Of a stretch of DNA of 64,000 nt, positions 10,383 to 23,000 are shown in pieces. The notes beneath the pieces are model-generated. The model ran no database searches. It was not told the DNA's origin and saw only the letters and a list, made by a program, of their open reading frames with translations. Numbering within the stretch: the first letter of the stretch is position 1; each line of letters opens with the position of its first letter. A program made the position numbers and the translations under genes. This DNA is from Blattamonas nauphoetae (Eukaryota > Preaxostyla > Oxymonadida), in the NCBI GenBank assembly GCA_033064195.1, contig JARBJD010000248.1, positions 49,812 through 113,811 on the forward strand. Direction: 5' to 3'.

Positions 10383-12004
10383 ATGTCCAATATTATCCCT
10401 GAAAGCCCACCAGGCCCTGCCTTTGTCTTCCCAAGATTGGACGTTCAACAACTCGAAAGCGACCGAAAAGATCAAGCCACTGCTGTCGACACATTCGGAC
10501 GCAATATCATCGCTGAACTTCAGAAAGAGAAGCCAAATGTGCTCATCTCCGCCCTCTCAATCCACGAAGCCCTCATGATGACAGCGAATGGAGCGCTCGG
10601 TGACACATTAACCTGCATGAAAACAGGACTCTGTCTGAAGAACCCATCGAGTGATGAGCCTGTTTGACCTGCACTCCCTGTTCTTCAATTCATCCCACTT
10701 CCGTCGTCATTTCCCTCGCATCAATTCTCTTGACTCCTCATTGCTTCCGTCTCTAATCCCATTTTAGATCAACGTGCTCCATGCCCAAGTGACAGCTGGA
10801 GCCACGATGGAGAACCGAGCCCCTCTCTACACACTCGCAAACTCAATCTGGATCTCGGACAAGCTCCCGATCTACAGAGGCTTTGTCGACGAATGCTCGT
10901 CGGTTTTCCAGGCAGACGCCAAGACATTGGATTTATCGAAAAAGGAGTATGCTCATCTTTCCCATTATCTGTTCTTCCATCGCCACTCTCTCTTCACCTC
11001 GATCTCTCTCATCACCCGACTTTTCTCTCCCGTCCAGTTGCACAGACACAATCAACAAATGGGTGGTCGATGCCACGAAAGGTCTCATCGAGAAGGTCGT
11101 CGACGACATCCACCCACAAACGCGACTCGTCCTTGTCAACGCCATCCACTTCCAGCAGAAGTTTGACAAGCCATTCAAAAAGCCGCTGACAAGGGAACGA
11201 GACTTCAGACTGTTCGGAGGGGGAACAAAAAAGGTGGAGATGATGAAACAGACAGAAACGATGGCCTATTTCAACGAAGGTGATGTGGAGGGCGTCATCC
11301 TTCAGTTTGAGCTCAACGATGCACAGATGGTTGTGATGTTGCCAAAGGGTCTGAGCTATTCCGTCTTCATCGTCTTCCCACTCATCTTTCATTCTCTCCC
11401 ATTTTGCTTCTCAGAGGAAGGCCTGGCCGCTCTTCACAAAGTGGCATCCACCTGGCTGGCTGGGGACCAATTCTCTCGCCTCATCGATTCATCAAAACCT
11501 GGACGGTATGACAATCGACAACAAACCCATCTTTCGTTCTCATTTCTCTTCGTGTTTATCTGACATCTTTCTTCACCTTTCATATTCTCTTCTTGCCCCC
11601 TGACAGAATTGAACTTCAATTGCCCAAATTCGAAATTGGGTTCGAAGGATCACTGAAACCAGTCTTGATCAAACTTGGGATGGAGAAGGCCTTCTCCGAC
11701 ACAGCTCGCTTCCCACGCATCTCCGAAACAGACCTCAAAATCGAGTTTGTCCCTCATATTCTCCCATCACTCCCTTTTTCACTCACAATCCAGCGATGTT
11801 GTCCACAAAGCCAAGCTTCGCGTGGATGAGGACGGAGTGGAAGCTGCTGCTGCAACAGGCGTGACAATGATGCCCAGAATGTTCCGCCCCGAGCCGGATC
11901 CCATCGCGACGGTTGTTGTCGACCGCCCGTTCGTGGTTGGCCTCATGGACAGACGGGACAAGCTCCTGTTCTTCAGCGGTGTTGTGAGCGATCTTGGAGT
12001 GTAA
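10383..12004 (+). CDS. Serpin (serine protease inhibitor), six exons
   Basis: Exons 10383..10661, 10768..10946, 11038..11348, 11415..11505, 11607..11744 and 11794..12004 join in frame to 402 codons, the usual serpin core length. Introns are 49-106 nt with GT-AG ends. Serpin hallmarks include YTLANSIWIS, a TINKWVVDAT segment (normally NxWVxxxT), LVLVNAIHF, VVMLPKG, LQLPKFEIGF and the C-terminal VVVDRPFVV. The reactive-loop hinge has Gly then EAAAATGV, the small-residue pattern of inhibitory serpins that insert the loop. Counting from the hinge Gly as P15, P1 is Arg and P1' is Met, which predicts trypsin-like targets. There is no signal peptide (N-terminus MSNIIPESPPGPAF), so the protein is probably cytosolic, guarding against leaked or prey-derived proteases. 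P1 is inferred from spacing only. Confidence 0.93.
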
Positions 12005-12213
12005 GTGAATGCTTGACAGCTTATTTAGTATTTTGTCATGCTGATATCAATTATTTTCATTCTCTTTTCTACCATTCTCTCTTTCTATCGACGTTCTATC
12101 CTGTTCATTCAATGTGTCGAAGAGAAATCAGTTTATTCTTCTGTCCGCATGCTTTTAACATCTTTTGTGAGAGATAAAATGCCTTCATGAAAACTTGAGC
12201 CCACAACTCAATT

Positions 12214-13367
12214 ATGACCTCATCTCCACCAGATGAACAACCATCTCCAGCACCAGTTGATCCATCCACATCGGTAGATCAGCCTCCTCTTTCGAAGCGG
12301 AAACAGAAGAAACTTGCCAAACAAGTTGATTGGACAGTCTTGAAGCGAGACAAAAAACACCGAGTCCAGGCTCAGAAACTTGAAGAACGCAACAAACGCC
12401 TTGAAGGAATGACAGAAGGTGTGCACTCATCCTTTCACGGTCATACTCTTTGCTCTGCAGAGGAGCGAACCGAACATCGTCAGAAATCACTGGCTCGAAT
12501 TGAGGAACGGCGTCAGCAACGACAGGCTGAAACAGAACGTCAAAAGGAAGCCCTTAAGACTGGGCAACGAATAGTGATTGATTTGAGCTATTCTGAGATC
12601 CAAACACAATCAGAATTGAAAAGTCTCAAAACTCAACTGAACTTTTGCTACGGAACAAATAACCACACACCAACGCCTGTTTCTCTGCATCTAACAAGGT
12701 ATTCTCCATTCTTTTTTCTCGTTTCAGTTTCGGAGGGAAACTGAAAGAGGAGATGGAATCGATCGTCGGTTTTCAGGTCTGATACGCACTCCTATATCTT
12801 CTCTCAGAATTGGATCATCGAAACTCACGAGCAGAGTTTCTTGGACATATACCCGCACAACGAAATTGTGTATCTCACATCGGACTCCCCCAATTCTCTC
12901 GAAGTCCTGGACAAGAACTGTGTGTATGTGATTGGCGGCATGGTCGATCACAACCGACTGAAAGTGTGTCCTTAGCCTGTTTTTCTATTTCTGAAGGGAA
13001 GAACATTCGAAGACTCATCGAAACACAATCTCCGAACAGCATCGCTCCCCATCCGAAAATACGTTGATCTATCGGCTCGAGATGTTCTCTCTGTGAACCA
13101 CGGTATGCACAGCCACACTTTGGTCATGTCTCCTCTTTGCGTGGGATCCTCTCAGTCTTCAATCTCCTCGTCGCCCTTCTTGAGCACGAAGGAAATTGGG
13201 TGAAGGCCCTTCATCAGACTCTTCCCCCTCGCATTATCCGTTCAGTGAAGCCGGAATATGTTCATATGTTGGGAGATGCAGACGTTTCACCTCCTGATCC
13301 GGACACCCACACTCCAGATGTCACTGTAACTGCTGACGGAGGGGAGAAGATGACAAAAACAGACTAA
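12214..13367 (+). CDS. TRM10: tRNA (guanine-N1)-methyltransferase, Trm10 family
   Basis: Exons 12214..12418, 12461..12698, 12728..12776, 12808..12963, 12997..13102 and 13156..13367 join to 321 codons. Introns are only 29-53 nt. Trm10 (SPOUT fold) features include the basic N-terminus KRKQKKLAKQVDWTVLKRDKK, the strand RIVIDLSY, LKTQLNFCYGTNN, EIVYLTSDSPN and the signature VYVIGGMVDHNRLK, followed by LPIRKYVDLSARDVLSVNHVF and a C-terminal LLVALLEHEGNW. The family uses S-adenosylmethionine to methylate N1 of purine 9 in tRNA. Length and motif order match cytosolic eukaryotic Trm10. The motif order is preserved only after splicing. The acidic tail after about residue 295 is variable. Confidence 0.92.
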
Positions 13368-13659
13368 TGTCTCACCCAGCTGCTTTTTGTTGGGAAAGGA
13401 GATTGTATTCGGTGTGGTTTCATTTCTTGTGTTTGGACTGCTTCCTGTTTTCGTGATGAGCTCTGAAGACGCTGAACCGTTCACGGCCGAACAGATCCAC
13501 CACGCTTTATGGGATGTCGTCCTTGAGAGACAGCGAATTATTCTCATTTCACTTCCGACTCCTCCAACATTCTCCAGAAAAATGAATTTCCTTAAACGTG
13601 GGTATGGAAATAAAGAAAGATGAAATTCATCACAATAGCTTGAAGACAACAAAAAGTCT

Positions 13660-15886
13660 CTATCCATCAGTTGGAGGAGCTGCGTTCCTGATGGCCATCA
13701 TACAAGCAGTCTTCATCAAGTCAGCATCCTCCAACAGCGGAATATCCAACCGATTAAAGCACATGTGCCCCTCAGGCATCTTCAGTGCGGCGACTCCCAA
13801 CGAATGAAGGACAAATCCCCCGTTCTTCTCTTTTGCGGACGGTTTCAAGTCCTTGAAGCCAGTCGGGGGAGCATTCGTCAGTCCTGTTCCGAGACGCAGA
13901 ATCTCTCTTCGCATGTTGTTGTCTGCTTTCTTCACCATCTCCCAGAAGGCAGCGATCACCTTTGGATGACTTGAAAGCGCGGTTGTGTATGATGTGTGTT
14001 TCTTCCAATCATCAACATCAATCTCGGTCTTTCCACAAACAATCAGCTCCAGCTCTTCTGGGCTGAGAAGACGGAGGACATGCTCTGGAACAAGCGCGTG
14101 GAGTTCCGACCGCATCGCTGTCAAGATGGGAGAGTAGTAATTCAGAGTGGCGAGGCAGCTGAGATCAACATAATCGGGAAGGTCTTCGAAATTCACTCTT
14201 TCGTTCTCCCCTCCAGGAATCACGCTCAGCAGCTGGCCATCTGGCGAGGTGTAAGTCCACTTCTGTACATCCTCAGCCAGCTCCTCTCGAGTAAATTGGC
14301 GAATGTCCTCGAGACTGCCATACAGATCAGGTCGGAGGTATTGCAGATCGGACGGCTCCATTGGGAATCCTTGGAGTTGCTTCCAGATGAACGGGTTGAA
14401 TCGGAACGGCACGTTCAGCCGTTCCAGCAACGCCTTCCCCAGAATCAGCCCCGCAAACTTGTAGATTTGGAGATATTCCGGTGCTTTGAATTTGGGGTCG
14501 CTTGGGATGGTCAGTGTTCCCTTCCCTGTCGCGTCGTTTGAAAAGAGGCCAAGCTCTTTCGGATCGATGATCCTCTCAACGAGTTTGGTGAAAAACCAGC
14601 GCTTGATTCCATTCACATCAATCGCGTTCGTCCCCTCCAGCATCACGTAGAACGGTTCGAAGAGATCAGCTCGGGTCTTCTGATACATCACCACCATCGA
14701 TTTAGCAATGTTTGCATCGTTCGGAAACATGATTCTGCACGTTCCACGGTCTGACAGAGGTTGGATCACGGCAAGAGCGTCCAGGAACTTCTGTCTCCTG
14801 ATTTCGAATGATTCCGAAAATGCGAGCTTGAGGGGTTGAATGGAGGGTGCTTGAACTCTCGTTGTAGATACGACGGACGATTGCTGGAGAGATGGGCGGT
14901 ATTTGGAGAAGCACGGCTCTTTCAGAAGCGTCTCAGCATTCGGTCGCTCATTCGCGTCCTATCAAACAATAAAGCCAACTGAACAAGCACACAAAGGTCA
15001 GCATCTTTCCAATGATGTCACGAAGTGTGGGAGGGACTGAATCAGGAACAGGATTGATTTTCCGGCGACCAATTGCTGAATACACAACCATCGCGCTTTT
15101 CTTTGGAAACGGGAACTGTCCCGACGCCAGCTCATACATCATGACACCAATCGACCACACATCAACTCGACCGTCATATCTGGAAAATGAAAAGCGAACG
15201 AAGGAACGAACTTGGGTTCATCTTCCAGTGTCTCTGGGGCACGATAAATACTGAACGGTAATCAGCAAGAAGAAACAGCAAGACCTGTCAGCTTTAAACT
15301 CGTCATTTGCAGTGCCTCCATATTCACAATACGATTGGTGGAACAGATCAGCTGAGAGAATGAAGGATTGAGGAACTCAGACAGAATTTGGCTGGACCGT
15401 CGGATGGAACATAAATGTAATACGGAGCCAAGTGTCGGTGCACGATCTCCGCTTTGTGCAGAATGTCCAGCCCTTGTAGAATCTGAGCAATCAGTTTCAA
15501 AAGTTCCTGGGAAGAAGTATTCAATGTGCCAAAGGGACAAAACACACTTCCTGACTCCACGGGCGTCCATTGCGAGCTGCATTCAGTCGTTCCAAATTCG
15601 TCTCGGGGTCCACATCCATCAGAGCTTCATACGTCCTGTCAATCATCCCTGACCGGAAATATTGAACAACTGCCGCGGCTGGAGCACGCGAAACATCCGA
15701 TCTTTCATCCTCCAATTGTGAGAGGAAGACCTGATCAGGATTGTGTCGATATCGAATTACTCGTGGTGTTGTCTCGCTCGTCAGTTTACAAGCTTCCAGC
15801 GTGAACTTTTTGTTGGTGTGGATAGTAAATAAAACATCTAAAGGAATGAAGTGCAATGAAACTCATGGCACACCTCTTTCTGACAT
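13660..15886 (-). CDS. Pseudokinase-HECT ubiquitin ligase fusion
   Basis: Exons complement(13660..14958, 14993..15179, 15212..15250, 15285..15351, 15383..15506, 15548..15837, 15874..15886) join to exactly 672 codons; introns are 31-41 nt and exon 1 is 13 nt. Residues about 5-245 are a protein-kinase fold: LEACK (Lys22, VAIK position), VHRHLAPYYI (His126 where the catalytic Asp of HRD belongs), SDLF at 143-146 (DFG replaced), RAPE at 168-171 and DVWSIGVMMYELASG. The glycine loop is missing. Residues about 304-672 are a HECT domain, with N-lobe FEPFYVMLEGTN, GLILGKALLERLNVPFRFNPF and the catalytic Cys640 in HMCFNRLDIP. HECT enzymes accept ubiquitin on this Cys and pass it to substrates. The kinase half is probably a substrate- or ATP-sensing pseudokinase. 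The gene is divergent from the one at 16046. Confidence 0.88.
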
Positions 15887-16045
15887 TTCTGCTGTAACGA
15901 TCTAACCAAAATAAATCAATCAATCTAACTGATGATCCATTGCAGATGTCCCCTTCATGAATCTTCTATTTCTTCTATTTCTCTCACTCTTTCTTTGTTT
16001 GGGAAACAGCCCTCCTAACTCACCCATACTGTTTTCATTCGCTCC

Positions 16046-17131
16046 ATGTCGGAGTTAATGAGAGCTCAACACTCTCGGACAAACTCCTCAAATGAACCTT
16101 CTCAATATGGTATGTGTTTATATGGTTTCTTTTTCTTTCAAGAACACTCAGCATTCCAGAATTGGGATGGAAAGCGAATCGAATTATTTGCAGACAAATC
16201 GAAAATATATCGATCTCTGGTGACCATGGCAAAGAACGACAATGCTTTTGACACAACATTGGAAAAGAAAGCCGTATCTTTTCTTGCACAAATCAGGCCC
16301 ACGTTTGGTGAGGAATCCGATCGCTTCATTCTTGATCTTACCCCGTCAATTGATGGATCGTTGAACAATTTCGTGACTTCGATCGTTGTCCTCCTTTCTT
16401 CTGCCAACCAGGCCGTCATCGCTGCAACGATGAAGATGCTGGACCATCTTCACATCAACAGCACCTCCCAAATCCATCTGAAGCTCGTCCATGCTGCTCT
16501 CATCCCTCGTCTTCTCTCCTCTCTGAACCCTCTGTCACTCTCTTTTGTGGATGGAGCTGAATTGCACACCCTGCTCATCTCCGTCATCTCTCTTTCTGTC
16601 TGGTTCGCAACACAAGCTGGGCTGGTCAGTCTCAAAATTAACGACCGTCATGAGCAACAAACCGTTCATACGACTGTCCTGGAACACGTCCTTGTGCCGT
16701 CTGAGGATTACATCCGCCATTTGTGCACCAACCGCACATTGATTGTCGATCGTTCCTTGTCCGACGATCTTATGTTCTTTCTCTCTCAAATCATCCTCAT
16801 CTGTCCTCATTTTCACCCAACACTGACATTTGTTGTGGGCTTACCCGTCTTTTTCACGATCCCGAGCGTTCTCTCCATCTTCGAGGACAATCTCGCAATT
16901 TGGAGGTTGTTCTTCGAACTGTCACGAGCTGAGAAAGAATGGAGCACGAATGACGGGAAGCCCTCTCGGACGGGGCAGTTTGTGCTTCGCTCTCTGCGAA
17001 CGGAAGGGTTCGATGATGTGCTCCAGCAGCGACTACAAAGCGACCGAACGGGGTACAAAGGGGAAGACCTCGTGAGCTATTCGATCCGAATGAACAACTT
17101 GCTTGGGATGAACATTCAGCAACATGCATAG
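16046..17131 (+). CDS. Unrecognised helical-repeat family protein, paralogue A
   Basis: Exons 16046..16109 and 16143..17131 give 350 codons, with a 33-nt intron. No domain is recognised by eye. The protein is mostly alpha-helical and leucine-rich, with regularly spaced hydrophobic helices suggestive of HEAT/ARM-type folds. It has a close paralogue at 28347-29429: both share QIRPxxGEExDRFxLxLTP, IHLKLVHAALIPRLLSSLNPLSLSFVDGAELHTLLIS and VPSxxYxxHLC, and both have an intron at the same place after about 20 codons. The shared block at 16472-16582 is nearly identical to 28767-28877 at the DNA level. The start lies 160 bp from the divergent pseudokinase-HECT gene. Function unknown. Confidence 0.8.
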   Translation: MSELMRAQHSRTNSSNEPSQYGMCLYGFFFFQEHSAFQNWDGKRIELFADKSKIYRSLVTMAKNDNAFDTTLEKKAVSFLAQIRPTFGEESDRFILDLTPSIDGSLNNFVTSIVVLLSSANQAVIAATMKMLDHLHINSTSQIHLKLVHAALIPRLLSSLNPLSLSFVDGAELHTLLISVISLSVWFATQAGLVSLKINDRHEQQTVHTTVLEHVLVPSEDYIRHLCTNRTLIVDRSLSDDLMFFLSQIILICPHFHPTLTFVVGLPVFFTIPSVLSIFEDNLAIWRLFFELSRAEKEWSTNDGKPSRTGQFVLRSLRTEGFDDVLQQRLQSDRTGYKGEDLVSYSIRMNNLLGMNIQQHA

Positions 17132-17551
17132 AAGACGAAGCACACCAGACAAAGAATCTCAATGAAACGACGCCCCAGCTGTCTCACACCTCGGGTTGCT
17201 ATCATCTCCTCCTGTGACAGAGCAAGAGGAGCGAACTGATTCATAATTCGGGTACCATTCACAAGCCTTCACCAGATTTCTCTTCAACAGAGGTTTCATC
17301 GTTTCTTGATGTTTCCACAATGATGAGTCTGGATTTTAATGATTTGATGGGAGATTATCATGCATATTTGAAAGTTTCAAGCAGATTATCGTGAAAAGAA
17401 CTTCAATGACACGATCCAACCCAAAGATTTTTTCATTGATACCGATCGTTCGTGAACCTGGTCTGAATGGCCCTGTCTTCTGAGTTTACATCGAACGAAC
17501 CCGTCTTGAATCCAATACTCGAAACTGTCTCCCCTGGCCATCCTTTTAAAG
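17132..17551. other. Intergenic region
   Basis: About 420 bp after the stop of paralogue A. It should hold its 3' end and the promoter of the next gene. Short open stretches near 17390-17550 may belong to an unresolved first exon. Nothing else recognised. Confidence 0.35.
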
Positions 17552-19812
17552 ATGAAAAAGAGACCGAACAGACAGTCTGCTTTATCTTTCCTGAATGAAC
17601 ATGAACTCAATCAGACTCTCGTGAAACTTCTCGTAGACATTTCCTGCGATGATCCAACGTCCCTGACAATGACAACTCTGGACGTTCTCTTCGTCGTCGC
17701 TTCTGGTTTGGTCGATTGTTTCAATCAGCTCGATGTCATTGTTTGTGATCATCTCAGAAACTGATTGGGGTCTTAAAGTTGTGTTGAAACATGCTCCAAT
17801 TCACGTTTTCGAACAATTGTGCGAAAAGATGCCTCCCTCGAATTGTCGTGTTTGCTCCTCTTTTCGAGATCGTTCTTCAGCTCTTTCTCCCAAAACTGTT
17901 GCTGCTGATTGGTGTGGTTCTGTTGTGCTTGTTCATTCTGTTCTGAAATGTGTTTGTGTTGTGCAGGGATGTCGTCAGAAGACGAGAATGTTCGCATCTG
18001 TGAATCGTCGATCCCATCCTCCCTCCTCGTGCGATTCGTCCCGACCAGAAACGAGCATGTCCGAACAGCAGTCTGTGTCGTTTCCTCTCTTTCTTCTCCC
18101 AGATCGGGAAGTGCCTTCTGCTGATGACGTCCACGCCTCGCTCCTCTTCCGCCTTCCTCTCTCGCCACGAAGCCTCATTCCGCGCGACGCTGGAAGAGAT
18201 TGAGGACAGCGGCCTGTCGCAGCTCTTCTTGGAGAGTCTGGCAGCGATCATGTTCTCTCCCAACACCACCGTCCTCACACTCGTCTGCCAGTCACTCGAC
18301 AGACACGCCCGCCGACGAGAAATCGCAGCTTCATTTTTGGCTCGCCACACACTCCTCTTCACCCTCGCTGGCCCGCCTGACAATCCTGTCATGTTCACCG
18401 AACGACTCGGCGAGACTCTCTCCGACCGTCTCTCTCGTCTCCAGACACTCCTCGCTGATTCGAAAACGCAACCCAACAAACTGGTCGAAGGTTCAACAAT
18501 CGCACAAATCTGCTGGCTGACTGAATTTGTGGTGAGTGGATACAGTTTACTTGACTATCTGCGAAAGGATCAAAAACCATCCAAGGACACAGTATGCCCT
18601 TCTTCCCACTCTTTCTCTTTTCAGGTTATGGCTGACTGCAGATTCAATCCTGTTCTGATCTCCGCAATCGACGCCTCACTCCGCGCCACGAAGGATCTTG
18701 TCAGCACATCAACATCGCTGAGCAGTTCCACAGTGACATCACTCCGTCACATTGTGGAGATTGTGACAAATGGATTCGGAAGTCTCGTCTATCGTCTTGA
18801 CAAGTCCGACACACACTTCCGCCAGGTCTGTCTTGTCTCTCTCTCATTCTCTTCGAAGGTCTTGATCACTCAGAGATTCTTCCCTCTCGTCAAAGCAACC
18901 ATCACAACATGTCTTCATCTCCAATCGCACGTTGCTAGCATCCCAGCCGACCAGAAAGCGGGATTGAGTGCGACAATCAACTCTGCGCTGACAATGTCAT
19001 GGAAGATCATCACACGCTCACTCGACTCGTCGATGAAGGATCTCCATCCAGCTGTCGAGTCAGCGTTTGCGGATGGATCAGACATGTTCTCGCTCATCGA
19101 GCGCACCAGTCAACAACTCAACACGAATCTTCTGATGGACCTCCTCAGCCACACAAACGGAGGCTCCTCGTCTCTCCGCACTGTTTCCATCTTTCTGAAG
19201 GAGAACATGATCGAGCGAGTGCTCACGCGTGTCCAGCCAAGCACAGTCCCACTCGCTGATCGAGCCTTCCACGAACATCTCCTCTCACTCATCTCGAACA
19301 TGTCTTGTGGCACAGCTCTACTTTCCTGGAGACCAGAGGCGCGTCCATCTGAGCCACTTCTGCATTTCAATCGAGTTGTGGTTCCAGCAAAGCGATACCT
19401 GATGTTCGTGTTGCAACGAGACGAGTACGTTTATGACCCTTCCGATGCCTTCGTGAGCCAGCTGAATCAGATTCTGAAATACATCATTCTGCTGGAGAAG
19501 GAACTTCACAGGGAAGGGAAGGATGTGGAGACAGGAAGGGAAGAGTGGGAAGTTGGGTGGTTGGTGGAGATGTCAAACAAGAAGAATTTTAAAGAGAGAT
19601 TGCATTCGATGGAAGAAGATAAGGAGATGAGAAAGAAGGAGAAGAAGCGATGGAAGAAGAGGGCAGCGAGACTCCGACAAGCAGGACTTGACGACGCACT
19701 CGAAGCCTGGTTGACACCACGTGAGACGTACGACTGTCTTCTGAGATTGAACAAGGCTGTTGGAATGAATCATGTGAATCTGGCTTTTCAGAGACATTAT
19801 AGGTTGTTTTAA
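17552..19812 (+). CDS. Unrecognised helical protein, 5' exons uncertain
   Basis: The reliable part is 18103..19812, minus introns at 18592..18624 and 18826..18858; both are 33 nt with GT-AG ends, in frame and without stops. An exon at 17967..18076 (EDENVRICESSIPSSLLVRFVP) joins it in frame through a 26-nt intron. Coding-looking sequence at 17552-17760 (LVKLLVDISCDDPTSLTMTTLDVLFVVASGLVDCFNQLD) and 17760-17915 (WGLKVVLKHAPIHVFEQLCEKM) probably forms earlier exons, but the exact joins were not resolved. The protein is helical with many leucines, suggesting an armadillo-like fold, and ends with a basic coiled-coil (KEMRKKEKKRWKKRAARLRQ) followed by a conserved-looking helical tail. No known domain was recognised. 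Confidence 0.65.
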
Positions 19813-20067
19813 GAGAAATGAATCGTCAACATCAAATCTCACGTCACGAATGGTCATCATTAACACTTTATGAGCCTGTTTGTCACATAATCGTGATGAA
19901 GTTTTGCAAAACAGACGCTTAAATGTGGATAAATGAGATCCAAAAATCAAAAAGATGTCTGATCCTCCAACCAGATTATTCGGATGAGCGTGTCACACGG
20001 GAAGCATGACGAAGAGAAAAGAACAGTGAAGAGACGTCGTTGAAGGACGATGAAAGGTGCACTGTCT

Positions 20068-23000
20068 TCATTCGAAGAAGGCTCCGTGTGGACGATAGAT
20101 CTCCCGTCGTCCTTGATGTCTCTGGGCATCTCGTGTTGACATGTGAGGACGTTCATTTTGTGGACGATGAACCTCGACGACATATCCGGGGTTGTGCTGA
20201 TCAACTGGTTTGGGATGTGTGGACTGTGGCTCGGGAAAGATTTGCAGGACGTAGATGTTGCACTTGCAGCAGTTTGTGCAGCACTTCACATCATTCGGAG
20301 CACAGCACACTTTCACCGATTTCGCATTTCCACTCCCAGATGAGCGAGAACATGAAGGTCTGTGGCAGGAAGGGCGAGAACACGAAGGTCTGTGACAGGA
20401 AGGGCGAGAACACGAAGGTCTGTGACAGGAAGGGCGAGAGCAGGGACAATGTCCTGTCAGTCCGCAGCAGACGAGTCCCACAACAAGACCGATCAGACCC
20501 AGCGACGACACAACGATGACTGCAACCAGCCAGGCCCACGACACACTCAGCGCAGGAGTCTTGAAGGGAGAGACCGAAACATCGATCGACTGCTGATCGG
20601 ACGGGACTGCAGCTGACACGGCGTATGTTCGATCAGGACGGAGACAATCGTCATCCTCTTCACTGAGCGGAATGGACAGGCTGTCGAGGGCAGTTGGTGA
20701 GACAGAAGAGAAAGTGAACGTCCTTCTGTGCGGTGGGTGTTGGTCGTCGACGGTGGAAAAGGTGACAGTGTACGAAGGAGAGTGAAGATGCTCGCCAAAC
20801 AGCTGAACACTCACACACCTATTCTGGTCAGTTGTGGAGATCGACGAGAGGACAGCACGTGGCATCGGAACTGTGAACGACAGAGCGTGGGGTGATGCCA
20901 ACACTGTGCCGTTTGTCACAATCTCTCTGATTGTGTATGTCTTCCCAAAATGGAAAGTGTGGTTGTGTGATGAATTTGTGCTCAGTGTCATTCTCAGACT
21001 TTGTGCTGTTCTGTATGCGTTTAAGTTTCCGTTGGAATCGAAGAAGTGCAGACCAAGTGACGAGAAGTGCGGCAGATTCGTCCCGAACAGTTCGATCACA
21101 TAATCCAAGTTGTCCGTCAGCGTGGCCTCGACTGAGAAGATGCTCGGTGTGAAATCCCAACCCACAAGTCCCACGCTCCTCACCCGAAAGGACACATACG
21201 AAGGGAGGAACGATGAGGAGCCTGTCGCAACCTCGACTTCGCCTGTCGTGTTTGCGGTTGAGGACTGGCCAAAGCGAACGTGGACGAGGCGAGCAACATT
21301 CGCTCCGTCCAGCAGCACACTCATCGACCCCAAAAGCGCATCGTTGGCTGTGATCTTCATCTTCATCGCATTCTCCGTGGACGAGATGCGCACCTGTCTG
21401 ATTGCTGTTTTCCGACTCACTTGCGGAACCCAACTCGACGACGAATTCCCCCTCGATTCGCAATACACGTTTGGCGCGCCAGACGTCGAGTCACAGAACT
21501 CGAAGTTCGACGGCCCGATCTTCCCATCCATCGTCGAATCGTACGACACGTCCTTCGCCTCAGAATACGACAGCCCACTCGAACACGCTCTGAACGCACA
21601 GTGCGACACTTGCAGATCGTTCGTGCTGATCATTTCCAGTGCGCCTCCGAAGAACCCACACGAACACTTCCGAAAGAGAGTGTTGGCGACTGTCAGGTGC
21701 ACGAAGCCAGTGTAAACCGCACCGCCGAAACCAGCTGCGAAGCTGTTCTCGAATGCGCAGTCGGTGATTGTGGTGTGGCAGACAGCGTTGGTGTAGGAAA
21801 CCACGCTCCCACCATCTGTCTTGATGTACGGGTACGTGACAGCACAGTGTGTGAAGACTGACTGCGAGAGAGCGAAAGAGGGGCTGGACGAGGTGGCGTA
21901 GTACTTCACTGCCCCTCCGTCGTTGTCGCGGGCGGTTGCGGTGCAGTTGTGGAAGGCGCAGAGTGTGACGTCGAGCGACTGCTGGACGACGTAGAACAGA
22001 ATGGCCGCCCCTCCGTCGTGATCGGCACCCTGCACTGTCATGTCGCTGAACGTGCAGCGCGTGAAGTGTCCTGTGGTGTCGGCCTTGATGAAGAATTGGT
22101 CGCCTTGGGTGAATGCCTTGCCTGTTTGGTTCAGAATGGTATTTCTTGATCGAACACAACTAGAGAATGACGAGTTGAGGCAGTGACAATCACCGCACAA
22201 GGCAGGATCCATCAGTGCGGTCCCATGTTGATGGTTTGTGCAGTGTGAGACGCTGCAACCAATCAGTTCTTGGCGATTCGCACATCGGCCAGCCATCTCG
22301 TCTGACGGATTCCCGAGGCTGCTCATATTCACCAAATCACTCGAGATCAGCAGTGTGTCAAACATGCAGGATGTTGGATGGGTAGATCTGGCGTCCAAGT
22401 TCGGCGAGAACTCGAATGAGAACAGCGGTCCAGTTCCCAACACCAGCGATTTTTCCCGCAGCATAAGTGATGTTCCACGAACAGAGAGAGCAGAATAATC
22501 ACACAATTTTGATCCAATGGCCAGTTCAACAAATGGATGAAGAATTGACGTCGACGAGATGTGAGAACAGCGTGAGAGACCAATCCATGATCCTTCACCT
22601 GTCCTGTCTCCACAAACAATAATTGGTGAACAGACCACATTCGAGATGATCGTGCTCTCCGAAATCTCCAGTTCAGACGAAGACACAGAACAGATCGATG
22701 ATTTCATTTCTGAAGAGTCCAGTGTCCACGATTCCAAACACAACGAGCTGTTTACCAATTCTAGTATCCATGCGAATCCTCCATTTTCTGATGATTCTGG
22801 GTTTTTTAGAGGGCTCTTCCCATGATTGGAACAATCTTGTTTCGGTGTTAATCTCATCGTTGAATTGGTTCCAACAAACCAACATGATGTTGATGTGATG
22901 CTCACATTGTTCCCAATGAAGTGTCCGCTTGGGAATATCAATGCATCCATTGTCGTTTGTTTGATGTTTTTGTTTCCTTCTTTTTCCTTTTCCAGAAATG

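Noticed and set aside
13387-13623. 78-codon plus-strand ORF after Trm10
   Set aside because: It starts at a non-ATG codon, lies between two gene ends and has no recognisable feature; more likely 3' untranslated sequence.
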